64,000 nucleotides of DNA from Endomychus coccineus (GCA_958510875.1 OY294070.1:121810703-121874702), one strand, 5' to 3'. Positions 45,575 to 57,093 are shown, numbered from the stretch's first letter. Notes: a model not told the origin generated them from the sequence alone. Made by a program: numbers and translations.

Positions 45575-46287
45575 TTGGATTACTCAGTCCAACAACGTGT
45601 GCTTTTTGTAGAAACTTACGTAAGAAGCAATTCGATAGAAGAAGTTAGGCGTGCATTCCGGCGTCAGTTTAATAACAACACCAATAGGGGTCACGCGCCA
45701 ATTCGTAAAACTGTTAAGTTATGGGTTCGTCATTGGCGTGAAAATGATTCTGTACAAAATTTGAAGAAGCCTGGACGTCGAAGAACAGTTCGTACACCAG
45801 AAAATATTGAACGAGTTAGAATTGCGTTTACGAGATGTCCTAAAAGGTCTGCGAATCGACAAACCCTTATCCTAGGAATATCGTAGGGAAGCTTAGATCG
45901 AATTCTTCAAAGGGATTTCATCCCTATAAATACCAAATGGCACAGCACCTTAGCAATCAAGATAAAGAAGCAAGGTAAGCATTTTCTCAAGAATTTTTGG
46001 ATTTACATCAAGGAGCAATTCACAGTCTCCTAATGACCGACGAAGCAAATTTTCATTTGAACGGCATGGTCAATAAACAGAATTTTAGATACTGGTCAAA
46101 TGAAAATCCTCGTGAAATCTTTACACAGAACCTCCATAATCCAAAAGTTGTTGTGTGGTGTGGAGTAGGATCTTTTGGTATTATTGGCCCTTCTTCTTTT
46201 GAGGATGAAAATAACCACGCTGTAATAGTAACATATAATTACCGAGAGGGCTTTCAATGTTTCGGACTTAAAATTGTTCGAGACTAA
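45575..46287 (+). pseudogene. Transposase pseudogene with DUF4817-type N-terminus
   Basis: The first frame (45,575-45,886) is a well-kept DNA-binding domain: YSVQQRVLFVETYVRSNSIEEVRRAFRR, then TVKLWVRHWRENDSVQN, RRTVRTPENIERVR and KRSANRQTLILGIS. This matches the DUF4817 helix-turn-helix region of arthropod mariner-superfamily transposases. After a stop and frame change, 46,015-46,287 reads SLLMTDEANFHLNGMVNKQNFRYWSNENP (first catalytic Asp in TDEA), KVVVWCGVGSFGIIGPSSFED. The part with the second and third catalytic Asp is missing: after about 46,250 the sequence changes to the repeat at 46,300. Frameshifted and 3'-truncated. Confidence 0.9.
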
Positions 46288-46294
46288 CTTGAGT

Positions 46295-47000
46295 ACAAGA
46301 ATACAGGTCCTTTACAACTTAGGGATTGAAATGTAATATTAAATTTGGAACAGGTGTTGTTTTTGTGGAGAGAGATCAAGAAGTGGAAAATATGTAAAAT
46401 ACACCTGGTTATTAAGTTGAAGATTACTATTCTTATATTTAATAGACTGTGATTTATCTAATAATAAGTTTGGAGCAGGTTGTTTTCGTGGAAAGAGATT
46501 AAGATGTGAAAAATATGAAAAATGCACTTGGTTATTGAGTTGAAGATTACTCTGCTTATGTTCAATGGAGATTCCATATACTACATGTGAGATGACAAAG
46601 CTTTGATTAAAGTATAGAGATAGACCCCTCTTGGAAATCAAGTTTATTATGTCTATAACTCTTGAAATGTTCACCTACCCTAATAGAGAAAGACCTACCA
46701 CCTTGACTTATTCAAAAGTTTGGATAAGATTATTAATTATAATAATAATAATAATAATAATAATAAATTGCCTTTATTCTGTACAAAATGAGAAGAAAAT
46801 ACAATGTGAAAAAGAGAGAGGCGAAGTTCAGCTTATGCTACTCATACTTAACCTCTAACAAAAATAAAATAAAGAGAGAAACTCACAAGAAAGTAAAAGC
46901 TTACTTACCAAATTTTAAAATATCAATAAAGAAGGGGAAAAATAATAATCTAATAATCTAAAGTTTGTCACGGAGATACTGTGATCATATACACCCACTG
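46295..47000 (-). repeat. Duplicated retroposon-containing block, copies 1a and 1b
   Basis: The segment TTTGGAACAGGTGTTGTTTTTGTGG (46,345) and TTTGGAGCAGGTTGTTTTCGTGG (46,470) are tandem versions of one 125-bp unit; a third copy is at about 47,437. Downstream, TTGCCTTTATTCTGTACAAAATGAG next to (AAT)n at 46,739-46,768 is, read on the minus strand, a LINE-like 3' end (GAATAAAGGCAA then TTATTATT tail). The block recurs at 47,390-47,850. Confidence 0.6.
46739..46768. repeat. (AAT)n microsatellite
   Basis: About nine AAT/ATA repeats, forming (TTA)n on the minus strand as the tail of a retroposon 3' end. The matching position in the second copy (about 47,627-47,648) has only a few repeats. Confidence 0.85.
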
Positions 47001-47243
47001 AATTCTTCGTAGGGTGGGACAAAATAAAATAGCTCGACCTATATGAGTATATAATTGTATAGAAACTTTTTATTCTACATTATTCATGAAATCCAACAAC
47101 AAATATAATTCCTTCTTAAAAAATAATAAGATGGTAATGAAATCAGATATGAAAAACACATTACAAATAACACTATACTGAACAATACACTGTAGAAAAA
47201 TTCACGAGTAAACATCTATTATAAAAATGAAAAAACACGAAAT

Positions 47244-47269
47244 GTTTCGCAACACATTGGCTTCTTCAG
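47244..47269 (-). ncRNA. Hammerhead-like core, degenerate
   Basis: On the minus strand CTGAAGA (an allowed CUGANGA core) is followed by AGCCAATGTGTTGC and GAAAC. The putative stem II is imperfect, stem III would be AC/GT with loop ATTTC, but the cleavage position would be G, which hammerheads do not accept, and no convincing stem I forms. Possibly a dead Penelope terminus on the minus strand; no Penelope coding sequence is seen upstream of it. Confidence 0.25.
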
Positions 47270-47389
47270 GTTAACAAATGGTACTTAAACTTACAAAGAT
47301 ATTACTAGATATATATACATGAACAGATAATGACCGAGGGGGCCCACTCAATGTTTAGGAATTGAAATAGTTTGAGGCTAAATAATGAT

Positions 47390-47850
47390 TACAAGGATAC
47401 AGGTCGTTTATAACTTGGGATTGAAATCTAATACTAAGTTTGGGACAGGTTGTTTTTGTAGGAAGAGATTGAGAAGTGTAAAATATAAAAAATGCACTTG
47501 GTTATTGAGTTAACGATTACTCTGCTTATATTTAATACAAACCTCTACTTACTACATGTTCACCTACCCTATTAGAGGAAGACCTACCACTTCGACCTAT
47601 TTAAAAGTTTGGACAAGATTATTAAATATAATAATAATGATAATAAGTTGCCTATATTTTGAACAAAGTAAAAAGAAAATACAAGGTAAAAAAGAGAGAA
47701 GCCGAATTCAGCTTATGCTACTCATACTTAACCTCTAACAGAAATAAAATAAAGACAAATACTTAAAAGAAAGTATAAGCTTACTTATCGAATTTTAAGC
47801 CACTAAGAAAAAAGGGAAAATAATAATCTGATAATCTAAAGTTTGTTATA
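47390..47850 (-). repeat. Duplicated retroposon-containing block, copy 2
   Basis: Same order as 46,295-46,990: ATACAGGTC(C/G)TTTA, GGACAGGTTGTTTTTGT, AAATGCACTTGGTTATTGAGTT, GTTCACCTACCCTA(T/A)TAGAG, AGACCTACCAC, TTGCCT(A/T)TATT, TTCAGCTTATGCTACTCATACTTAACCTCTAACA. The shared flanks show a block duplication rather than two independent retroposon insertions. Confidence 0.7.
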
Positions 47851-47879
47851 GAGAAAAGAAATAGATTTATGTAATAGTA

Positions 47880-48590
47880 AATGAAATACTTCACAAACTG
47901 CAATATATAGCCAACTGTTTTTTTTGTAAGTCCAGTAACGTCGATTTATGTTTTCTCTTGAGAAAACCTTCTGAATCTGTTTTAATCGAAGGGGGTATAG
48001 AACTACATATTCTAACTGCACTGTATTTTTTTTCAACATATTATCCATCAGATTGTAGTCGAAATTATAGTTAACCGCTATCTGTTCCATAATAGTTGGT
48101 TCCTATTGAAACTTTTGAACTGACATTGGAATCGACACAAGTATGTGGACCCTGCTATGATATACTGCTAGTTTATGAAAATTGTATGGTTAGAATAAAG
48201 TTATTTGCAAATTTTTCTACAGTGTATAATAATGTGTATTGTTCATTTATATTACATTGAATTTGCAACAAGCAGTTCAATATTAAAAATGATAAATGAA
48301 CTATCACTCCTTTTGAAAATTCGCCGCCCAGCTTTTCGGCTGGCTTTCGACGCAAAGACATCATTGAAAGACATGCGCTAACCGTTCATCTGACATTGTC
48401 CACAATTTTATTCTGCGCAATTTTCAAATTTATAGAGGGGGAAGGGGGCAACTGCCACTCATTGCCTTCATCCGGACGCCTATAACTATAAACTAGCTTT
48501 AACTTCCCCTATTTCAAAGAATAGTCATTATCCGACATTTGGATCGAAAACTATGGATACTATTCATGAAGGTACTAACGTTCAGATGAA
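47880..48590. other. No gene recognised
   Basis: Minus frames at 47,836-48,090 and 48,173-48,364 carry no recognised motif. Confidence 0.45.
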
Positions 48591-48634
48591 TTTCAAGTTC
48601 AGATATCAAAGTTTTTGGAGCTTCAAGAGAGCCA

Positions 48635-48905
48635 CACGAATAGGTAGCAGAAAGTCAATATTTGGGCTGGCATAATTGGGACACAAATACTTGAGCCATA
48701 TTTGTTTGAAGGCCATCCAACAATTGATAATTCAAGTTTTCAATTCCAGCCCTTGCAAAAATTTTTCCCAATGATAACGATAACGATGTACCCGCAGAAA
48801 ATAGTTGGTTTCAACAAGATGGTATCTCTTTCCATTTCAGGATTGAAGTGTGGAATTACTTGAATGAAAGCTGCCCAAGTCAAAACTTGCTGGTTGAAAC
48901 ACTCC
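48635..48905 (+). pseudogene. DDE transposase fragment (mariner/Tc1 superfamily)
   Basis: Plus frames read QKVNIWAGIIGTQILEPYLFEGH, then, after a frame change, NSWFQQDGISFHFRIEVWNYLNE. KVNVWAGIxGxxxxGPxxFEG and WFQQDGAxxHxxxxVxxxLN are the segments between the first and third catalytic Asp; the second Asp (QDG) is retained. Both ends are missing. Resembles the transposases at 18.2 kb and 62.9 kb. Confidence 0.75.
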
Positions 48906-48909
48906 TTTC

Positions 48910-50290
48910 ATTGTTTTCCTTACGTATTGACGTAAAGTAGGCCAGGCCCTATATGAGAACAATTCCCCGTAAAAGGGCTCTCTTTTATGCTGTAAGGAAA
49001 TAGGAAGCATTATTAGAAAAATATCGATTATGTCATCATTATGTTAAGCTCGTCCATAAATTGAGAACATAATATAAAAAATTACAATTCTCATATTCTA
49101 ATGGAAGTCTTTTTACGTGTTTGTAAAAAGTGAACTGTAAAATTGTTACGTTACATTTGGGAATCACGGTATATTATAGAGATCGATTCAAGCCCGAAGA
49201 ATTGTTCGTAATGTCTCTTCAAGTCCATTCACTATATGAGTTTTTTAACGACATGGATCAATGAACTAATAAATTAATATCTACGATCGACTGGCTCTTT
49301 TTCTCAATGTCCAGGATATTGCCATCATTATGTCTCCTTGCTTCTTGTTGAGTCAGTCCGAGGTGCATTCTTGCTACATAATCACTGCCATATTCTTTCC
49401 TTTCTCTGCACTCAAATGATTATCACACAGTTTTCAAATGTTTGTGGTATTTAAAGTGTATGTTGGCAAACCTGATTGAACAATGTCATTGTTTGCATTT
49501 ATCGATTCCAATAGTCATCTATTATTATCATTAATTTTCTATACATAACTTCTAAATTATTTTGATGATGAACTATTGTTCTGAATAATCAAATATGTGT
49601 GTTCAGGAATGTTTATTACATACATCAATTTTTCCAAATATTAAATGGACAAAACAAATAATAATTAATTTTGCGGCATAACAAAATAACTTTCGAATAA
49701 AATCAGAATTATTGAAATTCCACGGTTTTATAACCTATTAGGATTGATGTATTAAAATTGTGTGGATTTATGGTGTGTAAAGTTGTTGATAATTATTAAA
49801 AATTCAAAAAATTTCTGGTAAATGAAAAACAATTCCAAAGGGAGAACCTTTTTCATAATACATTGTCTCGTGCTGAATTTCAACTGAGAACAAAATTCAT
49901 TTGCATGTGATCTGAGTTACTTATCCAACGAGATTGTGGAAAACCATTTTCTTGTATTACCGGGGGCAGAATTTTTTCTTCTTTAATTTTTGCTACTTAA
50001 TTACGATCGATATTGGTTCTATTACCGGAAAACATTGTATTTGGCATTCCACAAGATGATAGTCATAATTACTATAATTGTAAATATGACGTCAACTACA
50101 AAAGGCCTAGAGTAGAGAAGTAGCTTATGACAGTACTGTTTAGTCTGAATGGCGCATGGCCAGTATTGTGTGTGACTGTTGATAAATATCAGAATTTAAT
50201 AGAGTTTCATCTGCCTCTTGTCAAAATTATATCTTGCACCTGTTCCACAGGTGGCCGTGTGTATTTGGAACGTGTTTTACTTGTAAATAA
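48910..50290. other. No gene recognised
   Basis: AT-rich, no supported feature. Confidence 0.5.
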
Positions 50291-50292
50291 GA

Positions 50293-50686
50293 GTGTATAA
50301 AAGTGTCATGACTGAACAAAGTGCATCTCAAAATGTCTTTCTGAGTGTTGGTGATAGTGCTTCTAATTTTAGTGGTGAGTGGCCTCATATATGTGATACA
50401 AACTATTTTCATGATAGTATCATATATATGGGGTCACCCACTACTGAAATTCCAAATTTTCTAAGTAATTTAGATATCCACGTAGGGATTGAAACGCAGA
50501 ATAATTTAGCCAAGTTTATCTAAAATAATAAAGATACATTATACGATAGAGATAAGTGTGGGGTTTGCAAGCTGACATGTGGGTCTTGCGCTATAAGATA
50601 CATCGGTCAGATAGGAAGAACCATCAACAATGGATCAAAGAACATAGACGTATATTCATTAATAATGAGTCGGGTTCGATAAGTTA
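50293..50686 (+). pseudogene. Penelope-like retroelement D, RT-EN junction, truncated
   Basis: Frame 50,293-50,523 ends GIETQNNLAKFI, a stop, then NNKDTLYDRDKCGVCKLTCGSCAIRYIGQIGRT (about 50,525-50,625) and, in the next frame, KEHRRIFINNESGS. NxLxKxLKNNK followed by KxGVYKLxCGSCxxxYIGQTGR and RxxEHRR is the connector and GIY-YIG core of a Penelope-like element, with the double-Cys CGSC kept. The domain is cut off at 50,686 exactly where a mariner terminal repeat starts, so the mariner insertion removed or separated the C-terminus. Confidence 0.8.
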
Positions 50687-51712
50687 TACGACGGTAAGGT
50701 GAAAAGTCCCTGAAAAGTGAAACAAGAAATGATCTAGTTGATCAGAAATTATTTTATTTCTCAACATGATCTCCATGTAGCGCGATAGACTTCGTTCAAC
50801 TTTTATCGAATTTTTCGTTCCCTACCAAATAATACGATATCGGTAATCCCTCAAAATAGGCGTTTGTTGACAAACCAATTCGTAGCGCAATTCATGCAAT
50901 TTTTCCATTGCGACTGCAGACCTGTGCATCGGTGCCTTGTCCTGGTGGAAGGGCAAATGCCAAATGCGGCAGCTCTCCCTTCAAATCAGCGTCGAATGGA
51001 TCCAACAGCTCTGCATAATATACACCGATGATAGTTACGACCTTTTCAAAGTAATCAATATGGACGATACCGTGTGCATCCCAACAAAAACGTCGCCATA
51101 AACACACTTTGGTCTTTTTCGACTTCGATTTGCCAGGACAAGTCCATTGTTCCGACTGTTCTTTGGCCTCTGGTGTATTGTGGTGGATCTAAGCTTCGTT
51201 CACGGTTACGAAACAGCAAAAAAGTCCTTCTTATCGCGCTTATAGCCAAACAATCCTTCGAAGCTGTCACACGGTCGCGCTTGTCGTCAACAGAGAGCTA
51301 ATGCGGCACCCATCCAGCAGATAGCTTTCTCATATTAAAAAAATTATGCGAAATGTTCCATACCTGTTCGGTTGAGATGCCCATAGCCTCAGCAATCTTG
51401 TGCAATTCAACTCGCCGATCGTCCAATATCATACTATGAATTTTATCGACGATTTCTGTGGTTTTACGACCACAACGAAAATCAGTAAACTACTAAACCA
51501 CGTGAATCGTTCCAATCGATGGTGAAAAGTCCCCATAATATTTAACAAGCGATGCTTTGGTTTGCTTAATGTGATTTCCACGCAAGAAATAATATTTGAT
51601 CAAGGCGCGAAATTCACTTTTACAAAAATCTTCAAAGTTGCTTGCTTTTGATGGGTATCAGAACAGAATTGAATGGCATATCAGTCTGATATTCATTATT
51701 GCGTTCTAGTTG
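50687..51712 (-). mobile_element. mariner element, inserted in Penelope remnant
   Basis: Left edge TACGACGGTAAGGTGAAAAG is the 3' terminal repeat, related to the end at 20,733. The minus-strand transposase runs to about 51,660, and upstream ATATCAGACTGATATGCCATTCA matches the 5' leader of the 20.7-kb copy (TTTCAGACTGATATGTCATTCA). The similarity ends near 51,712, before the outer part of the 5' leader and the second terminal repeat, where the 1.3-kb dispersed repeat takes over. Thus the 5' end is lost. Confidence 0.8.
50720..51660 (-). pseudogene. mariner transposase pseudogene
   Basis: Minus-strand pieces: RKLSAGWVPH (near 51,320), DKRDRVTASKDCLAI, PPQYTRGQ in a shifted version of the WIHxYTPE block, then WDAHGIVHIDYFEKVVTIIGVYYAELLDPFDADLK (about 50,970-51,090), LPHLAF and FHQDKAPMHRS (second catalytic Asp, about 50,935). 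The block with the third Asp (SPDLAPSDYxLF) is absent: LVCQQTPILRDYRY is followed directly by the C-terminal NKI-like end. Multiple stops. Closely related to the transposase at 20.85 kb, which covers the parts missing here and vice versa. Confidence 0.85.
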
Positions 51713-51716
51713 AAGA

Positions 51717-52895
51717 TGTGTAAGAGTACAAATCACTCTTACTTATGGATAAACTATGAGTTCTATTTTATCGCTTGGTTGCCGACAGCTACAGTGAAGA
51801 CAGTCGTGAGTTATATTTTAGATGTTAAAATTCGGGCACCAGAGTATTTTAACCAACCAATAAATTATGCTACTGAACTAGGGGATGCAAACACTCAAAA
51901 ATCTCCAGGTTAAATTACCCTGAAAGTATACAAAAAATGAAAGACTGTACTCAGAATGATTGAAATTTACTGGTAATCGAGATAATTATTGTTGTTACAA
52001 TTTATCACAGATCTTAGTATTAATGAGTTATGAAGTGTATGAAATTGGAGTATAAATGAAGTTGAATTTCTTAAATTACAGTGAATAACAGTTAAATTTA
52101 CATATATCTAAATATTGAAATGATTGTTTCAAAACGTTACCTAACCAAAATTGGGTATCCTGACCTGGTAATTGCTGGGTAAGAGGTTATACTTGCTCGA
52201 CTATGGATTGGCACTTGATGTATGGATCCCTGCTACCATTCTAATACAGTTTCCACGATTGTACATCACAAGTCAATATGCAACTTCTAAATCAGTTTTC
52301 CACAGCAGATTCAACCAACCTCAGAACTTCGTACCTTTGTTGAATTTTTTCCACAACATAAACAAAAAAACCCTGAATACATAACGATTGTTGAACAAAT
52401 TAGGACTAACCTATGTCCTGTCAGATATCACCTGGGAAGGCAAATTAATTGTTGAAGTTAGTGAGTAAATCAAATGGAATTACAAAGATATTTACCTCTA
52501 TCACGATAGGGTTTTTCTTCTTTCAATCAAACGACTTTACTTCTTGTCCAAAATCAGTCACGTTAAAACTAAGTTCTAATCCCCTAAGGTGAATTAATTA
52601 CACAATAATTCCAATAATCAATCCAAATCGGTAATTGATGCCTTTGCTTTCAACGGAAGAATATTCTCAGAATTTGGTTCCAAATATAAGCTTGGTATCA
52701 CCTCCCTGTTGAAATAACTCAGAAACACGAATTTCCACTAGAACGATCTGACCAGAAGTAACGCCATTTTCTCGGCCTTTTCCGACGCTTCGATGTCTCA
52801 CAGCACAACCTCGGAATAGAAGCGGTAACTACAGAGTCTGACACTGAACAACCATGACTCGTAGAATATACGGTCTAGCATAGCTGACGTCACAG
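51717..52895 (+). repeat. 1.3-kb dispersed repeat, copy 2 (possible solo LTR)
   Basis: Same-orientation copy of 3,497-4,880, ending in TACGGTCTAGCATAGCTGACGTCACAGGA. Lacks the 49-bp tandem duplication. Begins at the broken 5' end of the mariner, so one of the two insertions or a rearrangement truncated the other. The palindromic word TGACGTCA is kept in both copies near the right end. Confidence 0.6.
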
Positions 52896-52984
52896 GATCC
52901 TTATTTTAGCAAAAGAATCTGATAACCATATTTCTCGTAGGGATCTACACAATTACCAAACTAGAACAAATAATGACATCGATA

Positions 52985-53366
52985 TAGGATGTATTAGGTT
53001 AAGATCTAGTAGATACAGTTTGAATTATTCTAGTTTAAAGTTTTTCAATAAGATACCAGATTTCATTGCTACTTTACCTCTTAATACATTTAAATTAAAA
53101 GTTGAAGCTTTTTTAAACATGCATTCCTTTTAAAGTTTTGATGAATTTTTAAACTTTTCTATGACAGTTGAAGCTTTTAAATTTTCCTGATTTTAATGAA
53201 AGTCTTCTTGACTTTAGTATATTTTAACATGTTATGTTTTGTCGTTTTCCATTTTTATATTTATTATGTATGTATTTATTGTTTATATTTTACTTTGATT
53301 TTTTGACTTGTGCAAAACTACTTGTATTGTAAAGGCACCAATGAAGTATCTATCTATCTATCTATC
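52985..53366 (+). pseudogene. LINE 3' end with (TATC)n tail
   Basis: At about 53,015-53,130 the plus strand reads RYSLNYSSLKFFNKIPDFIATLPLNTFKLKVEAFL, the C-terminus of a CR1-like reverse transcriptase protein (xxLxYNSxxLxNxLPxxIxxxxxxxFKxxLKxxL). About 200 bp of 3' UTR follow (CTTGTATTGTAAAGGCACCAATGAAG) and the element ends in five TATC repeats at about 53,346-53,365, a tail type common in arthropod CR1-like LINEs. Strongly 5'-truncated, as usual for target-primed insertions. Confidence 0.75.
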
Positions 53367-53369
53367 CTC

Positions 53370-55090
53370 TTCATATTCTCAAAATAATCCTTTATGTCTT
53401 CTGAAACGGCTTCATCCGCTACTGTTCTAAAATCATGAAAATCAGTGTCAAATCAAAGAATAATATGTGGGACAAATAATGAAAACACCATTTAATTTGC
53501 AGAATTTCCCGTATGCAAAAACTATACTAACAAAAGGAGAATTCTGAGAATCTTGTTATTCTCATAGTTGAATTGAAGTAACTCTGAAAACTTTTTAATA
53601 TACGGATGTTATCGGTATTTTTCTCATTTTCACCTTTCATTGCATGTTCCACTCTATGTTCATCAGCTTTTATCCCTCTCATGTTGATAGAAAACAAATA
53701 AACTTATCTTGAATACACTACACAATTCACCAGCTAGACTCGAAACCAACCCTAAGCTATGTTTTTATTGTTCGATTAAGAAAGCCAGTCATGTAGTTTT
53801 TTTATGAACCCCTACAACAATCGTAAATTTTTACTAACCTTCTCTCCAGTTAATCTTGCTCGACCAATAATGCTTAGCAGATTTTAGTACGTACAAAACG
53901 TGATTTCTTCACTTCCCTTGATTGCAGGGAATATATTCAGTTCCTGCAATTGTGGAAAATCCCATAAAACTTCGATCCAAGATAGCACTCAAGACAATAC
54001 GAGAAATAGATGGCCGTAGCAATGGGAGCGAAACGAAGAAGACATTCATTTGTTAAATCGGTATATCTTCGTGCATGCATGTAGCTTGGCTGGGGTAGTC
54101 AATATTCAGACGACAAGGAGAAGTTCATCTTAAGTTGTCAGTACGTAACCACGCTATAAATCCGTAGGCGTCTCTTACCTTAATGAAAATCTAACGAATT
54201 ATACGGCACGATACATCTTATATTAGATCGTAATCAGTGTCGGACTGAGGTAATTTCTAAAATATAGCGAAAACAGTTAATCTTCATTTTGTCTACAAAT
54301 CTATATACTATTGGAGAATATTCTTTATGTTTGTATGCAAATCACGTGACTATATGAAGAAGAGACACTATCATAAAGAATGATTTTAAACATAATTAGA
54401 AACGAGATTACATTTTAAACTTTGATGTTTCAACTTGACATATTCCGATTGCACAGCAACATCGTCAGAAGTATTTCTTAACGCGGATTTATACCGAAAA
54501 AAAGAGAAAACCATGCTGCTCACAACAGAATAGAAATACAATCATGAAACCACAAGCAATTTCAATAAAACCTCTCTCTGTTTTCGCAACTGCAACATTT
54601 TCCTTCTATGGACGGCATAACCACCTTATCTGGTGAAAATATTGGTGAAGTATTTGAGGACCATTCAACTACCAAAAAGGTTATGAAAAAGTTCTTCATT
54701 TCGACACTTGGAATCTTTATCGTCACCTCACATCGACAAGGAGATTGGTGGCAGCTACATTTTCACTGTTATTGAGAACAAGCGCAACAGTTTAACCAGT
54801 CGCGGCTCTTTAAAGGAGTCTGAGGGCAGTTAAAACTTTCTGTAAAAGGTTGAATTCTGTCGCAGTTAGATTTGTATTGATATATTTTTTTTAGTTGTAT
54901 TGCCGAATATTTTGCATCCACAATATTGGATGTAGTGAATCCTGTAAAATGTTCAGACACCAACAGTTGACACATTTCAAAGAGCTGAACTAGCTTTACT
55001 TTTATCCCGAAATAATGTTTTCCTCCTTCTGTAAGATTAATTATATACCTATTTTATTGCTAATTCAAAGTTTAATTCAAAATTGATAGT
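53370..55090. other. No gene recognised
   Basis: The minus frame 54,769-54,975 has no recognisable motif. Nothing else supported. Confidence 0.45.
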
Positions 55091-55173
55091 TATATATTGT
55101 TATGATTTCATTTCCTACATAACATAAAATGATAAAATTTGAACTTACCGAAACATTAAAATTAGAAAAGATT

Positions 55174-55349
<176 letters not shown>

Positions 55350-55969
55350 ATACGGAATTTAAAACATTATTTAAAGTTAAATTATAGGTAGCATAAGATA
55401 TTAAACAATGTATAACAAAATAAACCAGAATGTAATATAGAATAAGAAGTGTAAAGAAGAAACAGTGAAAATGGATAAACGTACAGTGATACGAAAGAGG
55501 AAATCATAATTAAAATGATTCCAAGACTATCAGAAGATAGCACAAACTATTAAAATAAGTTATAGATTCAAGATAGTATTAAGAAAGTTGAGTTTAACAA
55601 TGTTATATAAATGTTATTTATATTTAATATTATGTATTAGATTTAAGAATTGACAAATGTCAAAATTGACATTAGAAATAGAATAATCAAGTTAATAGGA
55701 ACCTAATCATAGGTTATCTTATACCAAAATATGTGGAAAAATATTGGCAATATTAATTTAAATAACAGAATGAACCATCACTTCAAATAATTTGAAAATC
55801 TTCAATAATTCAAAATTTCAAGAATACTCTATTTTGATTGGTCCATACAAAATTCAATCAATAATTAAAAAGTTCTGTCAGATCCAACAATGGAAATAGC
55901 ATCCTAGATAAGGAAAGGAAGTACCTTATTGGTTAGATCTGACATAAGCTAGTGTCCTTTTGTGGGTCC

Positions 55970-56030
55970 TATAAAAAAGGAACAGGGAAGAAAGCTAGAC
56001 AGTTTGCATTTACATCTGAGATTAAAAGTA
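55970..56030 (+). promoter_or_regulatory. Possible TATA-type core promoter in the left arm
   Basis: CCTATAAAAAAGG at about 55,969-55,981 is followed about 25-30 nt later by GTTTGCATTTACATC. The right arm has the same region in inverse (ACTGACTAG...ATAGGACCC near 58,790). The pairing of a TATA box with conserved downstream sequence in both arms suggests a transcription start within each arm. Inference only. Confidence 0.3.
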
Positions 56031-56975
56031 TCTCCTGCAGCTCCAGTCCATTTCCATAACCTTAGTTTTTTGGTAACATCGGAGAACTGAAACAGTCTCT
56101 GTAGCATCGACAAGTTGACATAACCGAAGTAAATAAATTATTCCTATGAAGCAAGTAGTATACAATAGTCATCGTATCAACGTTTAAGGTTATAATAACC
56201 ACAGTTAGTCCAGTAGCATCGTAGAATAATCAGTATTCGATAGCCGTTCCAGTTCATTATAGAAGAAGTTTTATATCTTAAAAGAATAAAACAATCAACA
56301 ATTTATTATCAACAGTTCCTGAATTATAAAGAAGTATCAACGTAATTTACCTGTGTATGTGTAATAACAGAGCATTGTTTTAAAAGTAAATATTCAAATA
56401 ACCAAGAAAACATAAAATCAACAGAACTTTGGCCATCATTCTTTCTCGTATTATTAGATATAGCTAAAAGTAAGTTTATTTATAATATCCTCATTGTGTT
56501 TGTGTCTTTGAATGTAAGATTGTCATTTGTAAACAAGAATTAGTATTAAGTAGTTTTGAGGTTAAACATAGAGAATATAAAATAACGAAGAACTATTTGT
56601 CAACATAGAAATTCAAGAACATAAAGGTAAATTATAAAATCTGTAAACTTGATACAGGGTCATTAAAATTGAAATATAAACTATTAACATTCATATAAAA
56701 TATTGTGTTTAATTCCATATAACATATAATATAAATTCAATTCAAATCAATATATAATCATTCAAATCAAATCAAAAATCAAAATAAAAAGAGCTAGCCG
56801 GAAGAATGAAATTAAAATTGAACAAAATATAAATCATTGAAAATTATTTATAAATAAAAAAGTAAAGCCTTTTTATGTTAATATATTAGTATTATTGTAT
56901 ATTAGAGAAACCTATTTCAAATAAATATTTCTTCTTTTTCTTCTAGTATTTGAATAGGCACACTTGGTCTTCTGA

Positions 56976-57029
56976 TATAGTTAACTCTGATGATGGCTAC
57001 TTGTTAGCTGAAAGGTCCTCAGTTCTATA
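56976..57029 (+). ncRNA. Hammerhead ribozyme motif E (intact core)
   Basis: Core CUGAUGA (56,987-56,993) and GAAA (57,010-57,013) are both exact. Stem II GGCTA/TAGCT (one G-U) with loop CTTGT, preceded by one extra U. Stem III is A-U and G-C with a 3-nt loop GUC, then cleavage triplet CUC (57,018-57,020). Stem I: AACT (56,983-56,986) with AGTT (57,021-57,024), a 2-nt bulge TT, then TATAG (56,976-56,980) with CTATA (57,025-57,029). This is the type I topology with a minimal stem III. Lies in the spacer of the large inverted repeat; no Penelope ORF is seen nearby. Confidence 0.75.
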
Positions 57030-57093
57030 ACAATTTTTGGTGTATAGGTTGCTCATGTTAAAGTAATATTCCTTTCAACGATTAACAATGATC

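Noticed and set aside
46631..47738. Conserved small protein at 46,631-46,858 and 47,556-47,738 (similar FTYP...RPTT and LMLLILNL peptides)
   Set aside because: The similarity follows from block duplication of a minus-strand retroposon 3' end with a simple-repeat tail; the plus-strand frame includes a poly-Ile run from the microsatellite and is not coding.
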